DNA from: CADEFF01 sp964569315
GTDB lineage: Bacteria > Pseudomonadota > Alphaproteobacteria > Dongiales > Dongiaceae
Direction of reading: 5' to 3'
Assembly (NCBI GenBank): GCA_964569315.1
Contig: CAZMUZ010000001.1
Location: forward strand, 52,025-116,024
DNA length: 64,000 bases
Part shown: piece after piece, positions 8,282 to 16,744 of the stretch
Numbering within the stretch: position 1 is the first letter of the stretch
Layout of the letters: every line of letters begins with the position of its first letter
The notes under the pieces: generated by a model
What the model saw: the letters and a program-made list of their open reading frames with translations, nothing else
The model's database searches: none
What the model was told of the DNA's origin: nothing
Translations under genes and position numbers: made by a program

Positions 8282-9604
8282 ATGGACGACAAGACGAAAC
8301 GATCCGGCCTCATGCTCGATGGATCGCTGAACCGCCGCGACTTCCTCGTCGGCACGAGCCTCGCCACCGCGAGCCTGCTCGTCTCCGCCAACCTCAAATC
8401 CGGCCTCGCCGCCGACGGTCCGCTGAAGATCGGCTGTCTCGGGCCCTTCACCGGTCCGGCCGCGCGTACCGGCGATGCGATGAAGGAAGGCACCATGCTC
8501 GCGATCGAGGACGCGCGGGCGGCGAACGAGATTCCCGTCACGATCGACGGGCAGAAGCGCGACGTCGAGATCGTCTGGATCGACGATCAGTCGAGCCCCG
8601 AGGTCGCGGTGAAGGCGCTCAACAGCGCGATCAACCGCGACGGCGTGCAGATGATCATCAATGGCTGGCATTCCTCGGTCGCGCTGGCGGTCATGGATGC
8701 CGAGCTCCCCTACAACATCGTCAATCTGGGCAGCCTCGCCGCCTCGCAGTCGATCGCCGACAAGATCCTGGCGGAGCCGGAGAAGTATCGCGGCTATTTC
8801 AAGGGATGGCCGTCGGCGAAGGCGGAGGCGGGCATCTACGCCGAGCCGCTGCAGCAGTTCCTCGACAAGGGCATGTGGAAGCCGGCCAACAGGAAGGCGG
8901 CGGTCGTCGCCGAGGATACCGATTACGGCAGCTCCTGGGGCCAGAGCATGGTCGAGAGCCTGCAGCGGATCGGGTTCGAGGTGGTGGCCTTCGACAAGGT
9001 CGCGCTCGAGCAGACCGAGTTCGCGCCCTTCGTGCTCAAATATCAGGCGGCGAAGGTGTCGGCCGTCGGCATGACCATCAGCGCCAGCGCCGGCGCCTCC
9101 AACCTGGTGAAGCAGATCCGCAGCCAGGGCCTGAAGGCGCTCGTGCTCGGTCACGGCCTCACCTGGTTCAACGACTGGGCCGAGCTCACGGGCCAGTCCT
9201 CGGACTATGTGCTGTCGATGGATTCGCCGATTCCGATCGCGCCCTGGCAGAAGGACTGGATGGCCCGCTTCCAGGAGAAGTACGGCCACGAAGCCAACCT
9301 CACGCCCTCCGGTCTGCCCTACGACTACACGCGGATGGCGATCCAGGTACTGAACCAGGCTGGCACGCTCGACTTCGACACGTTGACGAAGACGATCAAG
9401 GCGGCTTCCTACAAGGGCATCTGGAACCTCTACAAATTCGCCGACGGTCCGGGCGAAAAGGCGACCGCGCCGAACGAGATCCTGACCGGCTCCTTCATGG
9501 AAGGGCTTTTCTACCCGATGGTCCAGCTCATGAACGGTCAGAAGAAGGTGGTCTATCCCTTCGAATATGCCGAGGCGGAGTTCGTGCCGCCGCCGGGCAT
9601 CTGA
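8282..9604 (+). CDS. Branched-chain-amino-acid-type ABC transporter substrate-binding protein
   Basis: Periplasmic binding protein (type 1 fold, Leu/Ile/Val or amide family), 440 aa. The N-terminus LNRRDFLVGTSLATASLLVSA has the twin-arginine pattern (R18-R19) followed by a hydrophobic stretch, suggesting Tat export. The mature part begins near LKIGCLGPFTGPAARTGDAMKEG and contains VEIVWIDDQSSPEVAVKALN, as in Peripla_BP_6 proteins. The start is ATG at 8282 with GGGAGGG about 6 nt upstream; the open frame continues upstream only as a shadow of the dipeptidase gene. A GTGACAATTTCAC element lies just before the ribosome site. With LivF, LivH and LivM downstream it defines an importer. The ligand is unknown; amides, urea-like molecules and amino acids are all used by this family. 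Confidence 0.9.
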   Translation: MDDKTKRSGLMLDGSLNRRDFLVGTSLATASLLVSANLKSGLAADGPLKIGCLGPFTGPAARTGDAMKEGTMLAIEDARAANEIPVTIDGQKRDVEIVWIDDQSSPEVAVKALNSAINRDGVQMIINGWHSSVALAVMDAELPYNIVNLGSLAASQSIADKILAEPEKYRGYFKGWPSAKAEAGIYAEPLQQFLDKGMWKPANRKAAVVAEDTDYGSSWGQSMVESLQRIGFEVVAFDKVALEQTEFAPFVLKYQAAKVSAVGMTISASAGASNLVKQIRSQGLKALVLGHGLTWFNDWAELTGQSSDYVLSMDSPIPIAPWQKDWMARFQEKYGHEANLTPSGLPYDYTRMAIQVLNQAGTLDFDTLTKTIKAASYKGIWNLYKFADGPGEKATAPNEILTGSFMEGLFYPMVQLMNGQKKVVYPFEYAEAEFVPPPGI

Positions 9605-9636
9605 CGATCCGATCGCCTTCCGCGACAGCGAACGAA

Positions 9637-9664
9637 GATCCCGCCGGTCTCGGCCGGCGGGATC
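9637..9664 (+). terminator. 11-bp hairpin after the binding-protein gene
   Basis: GATCCCGCCGG, a 6-nt loop and its exact complement lie 33 nt after the binding-protein stop, followed by GGCGTTTCG. The stem is strong but the T-run is short, so it is more likely a partial terminator or 3'-protecting hairpin that lowers expression of the membrane and ATPase genes relative to the binding protein. Confidence 0.6.
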
Positions 9665-9806
9665 GGCGTTTCGTCGCGCGGGCGCTGCACGCACGATGAT
9701 TTCGATCCTCCGTTCGGTCGATCCCGCGAATCGCCGGCAGCTTGCCGGCGGCCCGCTTGCTATGCTGCCGGCATCCTCTCCCGTTTCCGCGTGAGTTCGC
9801 GCCGCC

Positions 9807-10517
9807 ATGTTCCTCGAGGTCAACGACGTCGTCGCCGGCTATACCAAGGAGGTGTCGATCCTCAATGGCGTGCATCTCACCGCCGAGGAAGGCAAGGTCA
9901 CGGTCATCCTGGGGCCGAACGGCGCCGGGAAATCCACGCTCCTTCGGACCGTCTATGGCTACCTCAAACCGCGGCGCGGCGAGGTCCGCTTCCGAGGCGA
10001 GCTGCTGAACGGCAAGCGCCCGAGCGAGATGCTGCGCCATGGCATCGCCTATCTGCTGCAGGGCCACAGCGTCTTTCCGAGCATGTCGGTCGAGGAAAAC
10101 CTCGAGCTCGGCGCCTGGATCTTCGGCAATGACCGTCAGGCCCGCGCGCGCGCCATCGAGGATGCCTACGACCATTTTCCGCGGCTCAGGGAAAAGCGGC
10201 GCAGCGCGGCCGGACTTCTCTCCGGCGGCGAACAGCGCGCCCTCGAGATCGCTCGCCTCGTCATGACCTCGCCCAAGCTGCTGCTGCTCGATGAGCCCTC
10301 GGTCGGCCTGATGCCGAAGCTGGTCGATTCCGTCTATGAGGAGATCGCGCGGCTGAAGGACCGCAAGATGACGGTCGTGATGGTCGATCAGAACGTCAAG
10401 AAGGCGGTGGCCATCGCCGACCAGGTCTATGTGCTGCGGCTCGGCGCCAACAGCTATGCGGGATCGCAAGCGGATTTCCACGTCCGGATGGACGAGATCG
10501 TCAAGGGGTGGCTGTAA
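9807..10517 (+). CDS. livF: Branched-chain-amino-acid-type ABC transporter ATPase, LivF type
   Basis: Cytoplasmic ATPase subunit, 236 aa, the usual LivF length. Walker A GPNGAGKST is at residues 36-44, followed by a Q-loop (LLQGHSVFPSMSVEENLELG), the signature LLSGGEQRALEIAR, Walker B LLLLDEPSVGLMP and the switch region VVMVDQNVKKAV. The DEPSVGLMP and DQN (Gln/Asn in place of His) variants are typical of LivF. Its stop TAA shares the A with the LivH ATG, so the genes are coupled. The companion LivG ATPase is not next to it but 4.7 kb downstream on the other strand. Confidence 0.92.
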   Translation: MFLEVNDVVAGYTKEVSILNGVHLTAEEGKVTVILGPNGAGKSTLLRTVYGYLKPRRGEVRFRGELLNGKRPSEMLRHGIAYLLQGHSVFPSMSVEENLELGAWIFGNDRQARARAIEDAYDHFPRLREKRRSAAGLLSGGEQRALEIARLVMTSPKLLLLDEPSVGLMPKLVDSVYEEIARLKDRKMTVVMVDQNVKKAVAIADQVYVLRLGANSYAGSQADFHVRMDEIVKGWL

Positions 10518-11422
10518 TGGATTGGAGCATGCTTGCCGACCCGAACATCCTCACCGTCCTGGTGCTCCAGGGGCTGGTGCGCGGCGCGATGTATGCGCTG
10601 ATGGGGATCGGCCTCTCGCTCATCTTCGGCATTCTCGGCGTGGTCAACTTCGCGCATGGCGAGCTCTTCATGCTCGGCAGCTACGTCATGTATCTCGCGG
10701 TCGGCATCCTCGGCATGCCGTTCTATCTCGGCATCGTAGCCGCGGCGGGGGTGGTGTTCGTCTGCGGCGTGGCGATCGAGCGCGGGCTCGTCGAACAGCT
10801 CCGCCGTCGCGCCGGCCGCGACTGGATATCGGATTCCTTCGTGCTCACCATCGGCCTCGCCGTGGTGCTGCAGAATCTCGCGCATCTCGTCTTCGGCAGC
10901 CGGCAATACGGCGTCGCCGAGCTGGTGGCGGGCTCGATGCCCGTCGGCGACATGGAGATCAGCCTGGAGCGGCTGGCGATCTTCGGCTTTGCCTGCCTTG
11001 CCGTGCTGCTGCTCTGGGCCTTCATGAAGTTCGCGCGCACCGGTCGCGCGATCCGGGCCGCTGCGCAGAACGCGGAGGCCGCGGAAACGCTCGGCATCGA
11101 CGTGCGCAACCTCTTCACCGTGACCTTCGGCCTCGGGGCGGCGTTCGCGGGCGTGGCGGGCGCGCTCCTGATCTCGATCTACCCGGCTTCGCCCACGGTC
11201 GGCGCCGAGCCGCTGCTCAAGAGTTTCGCGGTGGTGGTGCTGGGCGGGCTCGGCAACGTCAGCGGCGCGATCGCGGCGGGCCTCCTCCTCGGCGTGCTCG
11301 AGGCCTTCACCATCTTCATCGCCGCCGACGGATGGCAGAACGTGCTGACCGCCTATCTCGTGATCCTCGTGTTGCTGGTCCGGCCCGCCGGCCTCTTCGT
11401 TCTCGGGGGCAAGCGCGCGTGA
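10517..11422 (+). CDS. livH: Branched-chain-amino-acid-type ABC permease, LivH type
   Basis: Inner-membrane permease, 301 aa, with about eight hydrophobic segments. The N-terminal GLVRGAMYALMGIGLSLIFGILGVVNFAHGELFMLGSY block is the LivH hallmark. RTGRAIRAAAQNAEAAETLGID is the cytoplasmic coupling loop, and VVVLGGLGNVSGAIAAGLLLGVLEAF closes the core. I use the ATG at 10517, which overlaps the LivF stop by one base, in preference to a GTG 9 nt upstream. It ends in a GTGA overlap with LivM. Together they form the transmembrane channel of the importer. Confidence 0.93.
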   Translation: MDWSMLADPNILTVLVLQGLVRGAMYALMGIGLSLIFGILGVVNFAHGELFMLGSYVMYLAVGILGMPFYLGIVAAAGVVFVCGVAIERGLVEQLRRRAGRDWISDSFVLTIGLAVVLQNLAHLVFGSRQYGVAELVAGSMPVGDMEISLERLAIFGFACLAVLLLWAFMKFARTGRAIRAAAQNAEAAETLGIDVRNLFTVTFGLGAAFAGVAGALLISIYPASPTVGAEPLLKSFAVVVLGGLGNVSGAIAAGLLLGVLEAFTIFIAADGWQNVLTAYLVILVLLVRPAGLFVLGGKRA

Positions 11423-12444
11423 GCGGCTCCGACATCCAGGCTTCCGGCGCGACCGCAGCGAGCCCGGCGGCGGATCTGCCTGCTCCCGAAGCCCGGGGTG
11501 CGGGCTTGCGCAAATGGGCCATCGTCAAGATCGGCCTGCTCCTGCTGGCGGCGGTGTTCCTGCCGCCCTATTTCGACGACCGCTATCTCACCACGATCCT
11601 CATCTCGGTGGTGTTCTTCGGGATCCTCGGGGCGATCTACGACCTGATGGTCGGCTATGCCGGCCTCAACAACTTCGGCTTCGCCGGCGTGCTCGCGATC
11701 GGTTCCTACGCCTCGGCCCTCTGCCAGCTCAATTTCGGCACGACGGGCTGGGAGGGGCTGCTGATCGGCGGAACCGCGGCCGGCGCGATCGGCCTCCTCA
11801 CCGGGATCATCACGCTCCGGCTGCGCGGGCTCTATCTGGGTCTGATGACCTTCTTCGTCGGCGAGACGATCCGGCTCACCATCTCGAATCTGCCGCAATA
11901 TACCCGCGGCACGCTCGGCCTCACCGTGGCGCCTTTCGAGAACGTCTTCGGCATCGATTTCGCGCGCGGCGCGGACCCGCTCAACTACTACTACCTGCTG
12001 CTCCTGCTCGGCGCCGCCATCATGATCTTCATGCACTGGCTGGTGCGTTCCAAGGCGGGGCTGGTCTGGCGCGCCCTGAAGGAGGACGAGACCGCGGCGC
12101 GCACGCTGCGCCTTCGCGCCACGCGCTGGAAGCTGCTCAATTTCACCATCGCGAGCTTCCTCACCGGCGTGATGGGCTCCTTCTATGCCCATAATCTCGG
12201 CGTGCTCTCGCCGCTCCCGACCGAGTTCGGCGTCGGCCGCACGGTCGAGGTGCTGACGGTCGCCTATGTCGGCGGCCGCGGCACGCTCTGGGGCTCGTTC
12301 TTCGCCGCCGCTCTCCTGATCGGGATCCAGGAATATTTCCGCGGGCTCGGCGCCTGGCGGCTGGTCCTCTTCGGCGTGCTGCTGATCCTGGTCATGATCT
12401 TCGTGCCCAAGGGGCTCGCGCGCTTCAAGCGGCTACTCCTCTAA
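11419..12444 (+). CDS. livM: Branched-chain-amino-acid-type ABC permease, LivM type
   Basis: Second permease subunit, 341 aa. The GTG start at 11419 overlaps the LivH stop as GTGA. After a ~35-residue polar N-terminus, hydrophobic segments begin (IVKIGLLLLAAVFLP), followed by the LivM hallmark IYDLMVGYAGLNNFGFAGVLAIGSYASA, the LRLRGLYLGLMTFFVGE segment and the coupling loop WRALKEDETAARTLRLRATRWKL. The end of the protein (LVMIFVPKGLARF) is also typical. Next is a dehydrogenase gene 37 nt downstream, probably in the same transcript. Confidence 0.93.
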   Translation: MSGSDIQASGATAASPAADLPAPEARGAGLRKWAIVKIGLLLLAAVFLPPYFDDRYLTTILISVVFFGILGAIYDLMVGYAGLNNFGFAGVLAIGSYASALCQLNFGTTGWEGLLIGGTAAGAIGLLTGIITLRLRGLYLGLMTFFVGETIRLTISNLPQYTRGTLGLTVAPFENVFGIDFARGADPLNYYYLLLLLGAAIMIFMHWLVRSKAGLVWRALKEDETAARTLRLRATRWKLLNFTIASFLTGVMGSFYAHNLGVLSPLPTEFGVGRTVEVLTVAYVGGRGTLWGSFFAAALLIGIQEYFRGLGAWRLVLFGVLLILVMIFVPKGLARFKRLLL

Positions 12445-12481
12445 TGTCCACCGCGCGCCCTCATTTCATAGGCTTGCCCAC

Positions 12482-13390
12482 ATGAAGCTCGGTTTCATCG
12501 GTCTCGGCAGCATCGGCAATCCGATGGCGGCCAATCTCGTCAAGGCGGGGCACCAGGTCGCGGTCCACGATCTGCAGCGCCAGCGCGCGGATAACCTGTT
12601 GGCGCTGGGCGCAGGCTGGGCCAACTCGCCCGCGGAAGCGGCGGTGGGCGCCGAGGTGCTCTTCACCTCGCTGCCCGGACCGAAGCAGGTGCGAGCCGTG
12701 CTCGAGGGCGAGAAGGGCGCTATGGGCGCGCTTGCGGCGGGCAGCATCTGGGTCGATCTGAGCACGACCGATCTCGCCCAGACGCGGCGGCTCGCGGCCG
12801 AGCTCGCCGCCCGCGACGTCGCGGCGCTGGAAGCGCCGGTCACCGGCGGCGTCGCCAACGCCCACGCCGGCAAGATCACCATCTTCGTCGGCGGTCCGGA
12901 GGAGACCTACAGGAAGGTCCTGCCGCTGCTCTCCGTGATGGGGAAGGAGATCATTCATCTGGGGCCGATCGGCAATGCGACGATCGTCAAGCTCATCACC
13001 AACTTCATGTGCTTCATCCATGAGGTGGCGCTGGGCGAGGGGCTAGTCCTCGGCACGAGCTACGGAATCGACACGGTGAAGCTCTGGGAGGCCATCAAGG
13101 TCAGCTACGCCGACAGCTTCGTCGCGCGGGTGGACGGGCCCGACATCTTCTCCGGCGCCTATGGCGACAGCTTCGCGATCGCGCTCGCCTGCAAGGATAT
13201 CGGGCTCTCTCTCGCGCTCGCGCGCGACGCGGGCCTGAAGCTGGAGGCGACCGAGCTCATCGACCGCCTCTATGGCGAAGCGCGCGCGCGCTACGGCGAT
13301 GCGGCCGGCTGCCTCCATCCCGTGCGGATGATCGAGGAACGGAGCGGGATCTCGCTGCAGCGCGACCTGCCCGTAACAGGAGCTGCATGA
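12482..13390 (+). CDS. Beta-hydroxyacid dehydrogenase (3-hydroxyisobutyrate dehydrogenase family)
   Basis: A soluble NAD(P)-dependent oxidoreductase, 302 aa. The Rossmann motif GFIGLGSIGNPMA is at residues 4-16, the substrate-binding EAPVTGGVANAHAG at 117-130, and the catalytic lysine is K170 in GNATIVKLITNF. These three blocks define the 3-hydroxyisobutyrate / tartronate semialdehyde reductase family, which oxidises a beta-hydroxy acid to a semialdehyde or performs the reverse reaction. The stop overlaps the next gene as ATGA. In the cluster it probably processes a hydroxy-acid intermediate of whatever the Liv-type importer brings in; the exact substrate is not visible. Confidence 0.9.
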   Translation: MKLGFIGLGSIGNPMAANLVKAGHQVAVHDLQRQRADNLLALGAGWANSPAEAAVGAEVLFTSLPGPKQVRAVLEGEKGAMGALAAGSIWVDLSTTDLAQTRRLAAELAARDVAALEAPVTGGVANAHAGKITIFVGGPEETYRKVLPLLSVMGKEIIHLGPIGNATIVKLITNFMCFIHEVALGEGLVLGTSYGIDTVKLWEAIKVSYADSFVARVDGPDIFSGAYGDSFAIALACKDIGLSLALARDAGLKLEATELIDRLYGEARARYGDAAGCLHPVRMIEERSGISLQRDLPVTGAA

Positions 13391-14454
13391 TGAACGCACC
13401 CAGGATTCCGGCCGAGATGAAGGCCGTCGTCACCACCGGCCATGGCCGGCTCGACAAGCTCGACTACCGGACCGTGCCTGTCCCCGCCCCGGCGGCGGAC
13501 GAGGTGCTGGTGAAGGTCGCCGCTTGCGGCCTCAACAACACGGACATCTGGACCAGAGAGGGCCGCTACGGCACCGAGGAGGACCCGGCCGCGGTCGCCG
13601 GCCCCGGCCGTACGCCCGCGAATTTTCCGCAGATCCAGGGCGCCGACATCGTGGGCACGATCGTCGCCGTCGGCAGCGGCGTCGCGGCAACGCGCATCGG
13701 CGAGCGCGTCATCGTCGACAATACGATCTATGGCGAGGACGAGACCGGCACGGGCTATATCGGGTCGATCGGCGGCACCCATCCGGGCGGCTATGCCGAA
13801 TATTGCGCCGTGCCGGCGGTATCGGCCTTTGCGGTGAGAACGTCGCTCTCGGATGCGGAGCTCGCGACCTTCCCCTGCGCCTACTCGACCGCCGAGCATA
13901 TGCTGTCGCGCGCCGGTCTCGCGGCGGGCGAAACCGTGCTCGTCACCGGCGCCTCGGGGGGCGTGGGCTCGGCGCTGATCCAGCTTGCCCAGGCCCGCGG
14001 CGCAAAGGCGGTCGGTGTCGCGCGCGCGAGCAAGCTCGACTGGGTGCGGAAGCTCGGCCCGGTCGCCGCGGTCGATTCCGACGCCCCGGATTTCGCCGAG
14101 GCGGTTCGGCGCGCGATCGGCCGTCCCAGCGTCGAGGTGGTGGCCGATGTCGTCGGCGGCCGGCATATGGGCGCGCTGCTGGGATTGCTGCGGCCGCTCG
14201 GCCGCTACGTCACCGCGGGCGCCATCGCCGGCCCGATGGTCTCGCTCGACCTCCGCACGATCTATCTGAAGCATCTGGAGCTTTCCGGCATCAGCCTCGG
14301 CCGGCCGGAGGATTTCCGGGCGCTGCTCGGCTATATCGAGGCGGGCAAGGTGAAGCCGCTGCTGCACAAGACCTTTCCGCTCGCCGAGATCAGGCGCGCA
14401 CAGACCGAGTTCATGCAGAAGAACTTCACCGGCAAGCTGGTGGTGCTGCCGTGA
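13387..14454 (+). CDS. Medium-chain dehydrogenase/reductase, quinone-oxidoreductase/alcohol-dehydrogenase-like
   Basis: A zinc-independent-looking MDR protein, 355 aa. The GroES-like N-terminal domain has EVLVKVAACGLNNTDIW and a GADIVGTIVAVGSGV block. The NAD(P)-binding domain has VLVTGASGGVGSALIQLAQARGAKAV. The usual catalytic-zinc Cys is replaced in the GLNNTD motif, as in quinone oxidoreductases and enoyl reductases. It begins with ATGATG: the first ATG (13387) overlaps the previous stop, but the second (13390) is better spaced from AGGAG (13378-13382). It differs from AcuI-type acryloyl-CoA reductases as I remember them, so I do not claim that function. It ends 41 nt from the convergent LivG gene. 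Confidence 0.87.
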   Translation: MMNAPRIPAEMKAVVTTGHGRLDKLDYRTVPVPAPAADEVLVKVAACGLNNTDIWTREGRYGTEEDPAAVAGPGRTPANFPQIQGADIVGTIVAVGSGVAATRIGERVIVDNTIYGEDETGTGYIGSIGGTHPGGYAEYCAVPAVSAFAVRTSLSDAELATFPCAYSTAEHMLSRAGLAAGETVLVTGASGGVGSALIQLAQARGAKAVGVARASKLDWVRKLGPVAAVDSDAPDFAEAVRRAIGRPSVEVVADVVGGRHMGALLGLLRPLGRYVTAGAIAGPMVSLDLRTIYLKHLELSGISLGRPEDFRALLGYIEAGKVKPLLHKTFPLAEIRRAQTEFMQKNFTGKLVVLP

Positions 14455-14495
14455 CGAGGAAGGCCCGCGGGGTCCCGCAACCGCTCCGCCGGCGC

Positions 14496-15209
14496 TCAGT
14501 GGCCGAGATAGGCCTCGACCACGGCCGGGTTCTCGCGCACCTCGGCCGGCGTGCCATGCGCGATGGTGCGGCCCGCATTCAGCACGAAGACGCGCTCGCA
14601 AAGCGTCATCACATGCGGCATCTCGTGGCTGATCAGCAGGAACGCCGTGCCGCGCTCGCGGTTGAGTTCGAGAATGATCTCGATCAGCCGCTCGATGAGG
14701 GCGGGATTGATGCCGTTGAAGGGCTCGTCCAGCAGGACCAGCGCGGGGTCCGCCATCATGGTGCGCACGAACTCGAGCAGCTTCTTCTGCCCGCCCGAAA
14801 TCTCGATCGCGAGCTGCTGTGCGAGCCCGGCGAGGCGCGCCGTCTCCAGGAGCCGGTATGCGCGTTCGTGCGCCTCGGCGCGGCTCAGCGGCAGGGTGTG
14901 CGCCGCCACCATCATGTTCTCGAGCAGCGTCATTTCGTTGAAGACGCGCGCGACCTGAAAGGTGCGCCCGACGCCCATCTCGGCCACGCCCTCGATGGAT
15001 TTGCGGGTTGTCTCCACGCCTTTGAGGCGGATCGATCCGCCGTCTGCGGGCGACATGCCGGTGATGACGTCGAAGAGCGTGGTCTTGCCGGCGCCGTTCG
15101 GACCGATCACGCCATGGATGCTTTTTGCCGGCAGATGCAGGTCTATCCCGTCCAGCACGGTCAATGCGCCGAACCGCTTTACCAGCTTCTCGATCTCCAG
15201 CAGATGCAT
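14496..15209 (-). CDS. livG: Branched-chain-amino-acid-type ABC transporter ATPase, LivG type
   Basis: Cytoplasmic ATPase, 237 aa, with Walker A GPNGAGKTT, signature ISGGQKKLLEFVRTMM, Walker B LVLLDEPFNGINP and a switch His (LLISHEMPHV). The VLDGIDLHLPAKSIHGVIGPNGAGKTTLFDVITG start and FQVARVFNEMTLLENMM are LivG-like. GGAG 8 nt before ATG 15209 supports the start; the open frame reaching 15401 has no family similarity there. It completes the LivFHM importer but is inverted relative to it and placed after the two dehydrogenase genes, an uncommon arrangement. It is transcribed divergently from the DddP-like gene. Confidence 0.92.
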   Translation of the reverse strand: MHLLEIEKLVKRFGALTVLDGIDLHLPAKSIHGVIGPNGAGKTTLFDVITGMSPADGGSIRLKGVETTRKSIEGVAEMGVGRTFQVARVFNEMTLLENMMVAAHTLPLSRAEAHERAYRLLETARLAGLAQQLAIEISGGQKKLLEFVRTMMADPALVLLDEPFNGINPALIERLIEIILELNRERGTAFLLISHEMPHVMTLCERVFVLNAGRTIAHGTPAEVRENPAVVEAYLGH

Positions 15210-15462
15210 CCGGCGTTCTCCATCTTCGCAGCGCCAGCGGCGGCGCGCCTCAGGAGCGCCGCGTCTGCCGGCCACGAATATTCGGCGTTTCAGTCGGAGA
15301 TGTGAATAACCTCGAGGGTCGCGACGCGCAAGATAATAACGGTCGAAAACGACGAAAGTAATAATCCGAACATTGGTGAAATGAAATGCCGTCGATCGCA
15401 TGCCGGCGTGCGACGCGATCGAGATGCGGCGACAGGGCGCGCGCCGAAGGAGTGAGGGAACG
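15210..15462. promoter_or_regulatory. AT-rich divergent control region
   Basis: The 253 bp between livG and the DddP-like gene are markedly AT-rich compared with the flanks. They hold three AATAA-type repeats (around 15304, 15334 and 15360), a GATAAT (15332-15337) usable as a -10 box, and a small TCGAAAACGA inverted repeat. It very likely contains both divergent promoters; exact boxes are not certain. Confidence 0.45.
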
Positions 15463-16710
15463 ATGACGTCCGGTGACGAGACCCGACTGGCGCGGCGCGC
15501 GCCGGCGCTGACGCTGCAGGATCATGGGCCGCAGATCGACATGGTGCGGATGCGCGCCTATCGGATGGGCCGCGCCCAGGCCGAGCTCAAGCGCGCCGGT
15601 TGCGTGGCGGCGCTGCTGTTCGACCCGGTGAATGTGCGCTACGCGACCGGCACCAGCTCGCACTCGGTCTTCATGTTTCATGTGCCGAGCCGCTATGCGG
15701 TGCTGCCCGCCGAGGGCAAGGCGGTCATGTTCGAGATGGTCGGCCTCGAGCATACGGCGAAGGCGATCGAGACGGTCGGCGAGGTGCGCACGGCGCGCAG
15801 CTTCACCTTCTTCGCCGCCGGCCCGCGCGTCGAGGAGCAGGCGCGCAAATGGGCGGCGGAGGTCGCGGACCTGCTGCGCGGGATCGGCGGCAAGGAGCGC
15901 AAGATCGCGGTCGATCGCATCGAGCCGGTCGGGCTCGCGGCGCTCCAGGAACTCGGCTTCACCATCGTCAACGCGCAAGGGCTGATGGAATATGCCCGCG
16001 TCATCAAGTCCGAGGACGAGATCGGCTGCATGACCGCGGCGATCAGCGTCGGCGAATCCGGCATCGCCCGGATGCGCGAGGCGCTTCGCCCGGGCATGAC
16101 CGAGAACGAGCTCTGGTCGCTCCTGCATCAGGCGAACATTGCGCAGGGCGGCGAATGGATCGAGGCGCGGCTTCTCTCCTCCGGCGGCAACATCAATCCC
16201 TGGGGCAAGGAGTGCTGCGACAAGATCATCCGCGCGGGCGAGCTCGTCGCCTTCGACACCGACATGGTCGGCCCCTTCGGCTATTGCGTGGATGTCTCGC
16301 GGACCCTCCTCTGCAAGCCCGGCAAGGCGACCGACGAGCAACGCCGGCTCTACGGCATCGCCGCCGAGCAGCTCGCGCACAATCTGGAGCTGGTGAAGCC
16401 CGGCCGCAGCTTCCGCGAATATTCCGAGAAGGCCTGGAAGATTCCGGCCGAGTTCATCAAGAACCGCTACTCCGTCCTCATGCACGGCATCGGGCTCTGC
16501 GACGAATACCCGTCGATCGCCCACCAGATCGACTGGGAGGGGGTCGGCTTCGACGGCACGCTCGAGGAAGGCATGACGCTCTGCGTCGAGAGTTTCATCG
16601 GCTCCGAGGGCGGCATCGAAGGGGTGAAGCTCGAGGAGCAGGTGCTGGTGACGAAGCAGGGCTACCAGAAGCTCACCACCTTCCCCTATGAGGAGGAGCT
16701 GCTCGGCTGA
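15463..16710 (+). CDS. M24 pita-bread metalloprotein, DddP (DMSP lyase)-like
   Basis: A 415-aa protein of the creatinase/aminopeptidase fold: an N-terminal domain (~1-180) and a C-terminal pita-bread domain. All metal-ligand positions are present: D265 and D267 (AFDTDMVG), D277 (CVDVSR), H341 (MHGIGLCDEYP), E376 and E391; D347 is the extra Asp of that loop. The spacings between these residues equal those I remember for the iron-dependent DMSP lyase DddP (D295, D297, D307, H371, D377, E406, E421), and Y336 matches its Tyr. GGEWIEARLLSSG and NPWGKEC also resemble DddP. DddP cleaves DMSP to dimethyl sulfide and acrylate. The start ATG 15463 follows AAGGAGTGAGG. A related hydrolase with another substrate remains possible. 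Confidence 0.75.
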   Translation: MTSGDETRLARRAPALTLQDHGPQIDMVRMRAYRMGRAQAELKRAGCVAALLFDPVNVRYATGTSSHSVFMFHVPSRYAVLPAEGKAVMFEMVGLEHTAKAIETVGEVRTARSFTFFAAGPRVEEQARKWAAEVADLLRGIGGKERKIAVDRIEPVGLAALQELGFTIVNAQGLMEYARVIKSEDEIGCMTAAISVGESGIARMREALRPGMTENELWSLLHQANIAQGGEWIEARLLSSGGNINPWGKECCDKIIRAGELVAFDTDMVGPFGYCVDVSRTLLCKPGKATDEQRRLYGIAAEQLAHNLELVKPGRSFREYSEKAWKIPAEFIKNRYSVLMHGIGLCDEYPSIAHQIDWEGVGFDGTLEEGMTLCVESFIGSEGGIEGVKLEEQVLVTKQGYQKLTTFPYEEELLG

Positions 16711-16744
16711 TGCGCGACCGGCCCGAACCGCAAAGGAGCGAAGA

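Noticed and set aside
13387..14454. Calling the MDR gene acryloyl-CoA reductase (AcuI) to complete a DMSP pathway
   Set aside because: Its N-terminus and motifs look like generic quinone-oxidoreductase/alcohol-dehydrogenase types and not AcuI/YhdH; context alone is insufficient.
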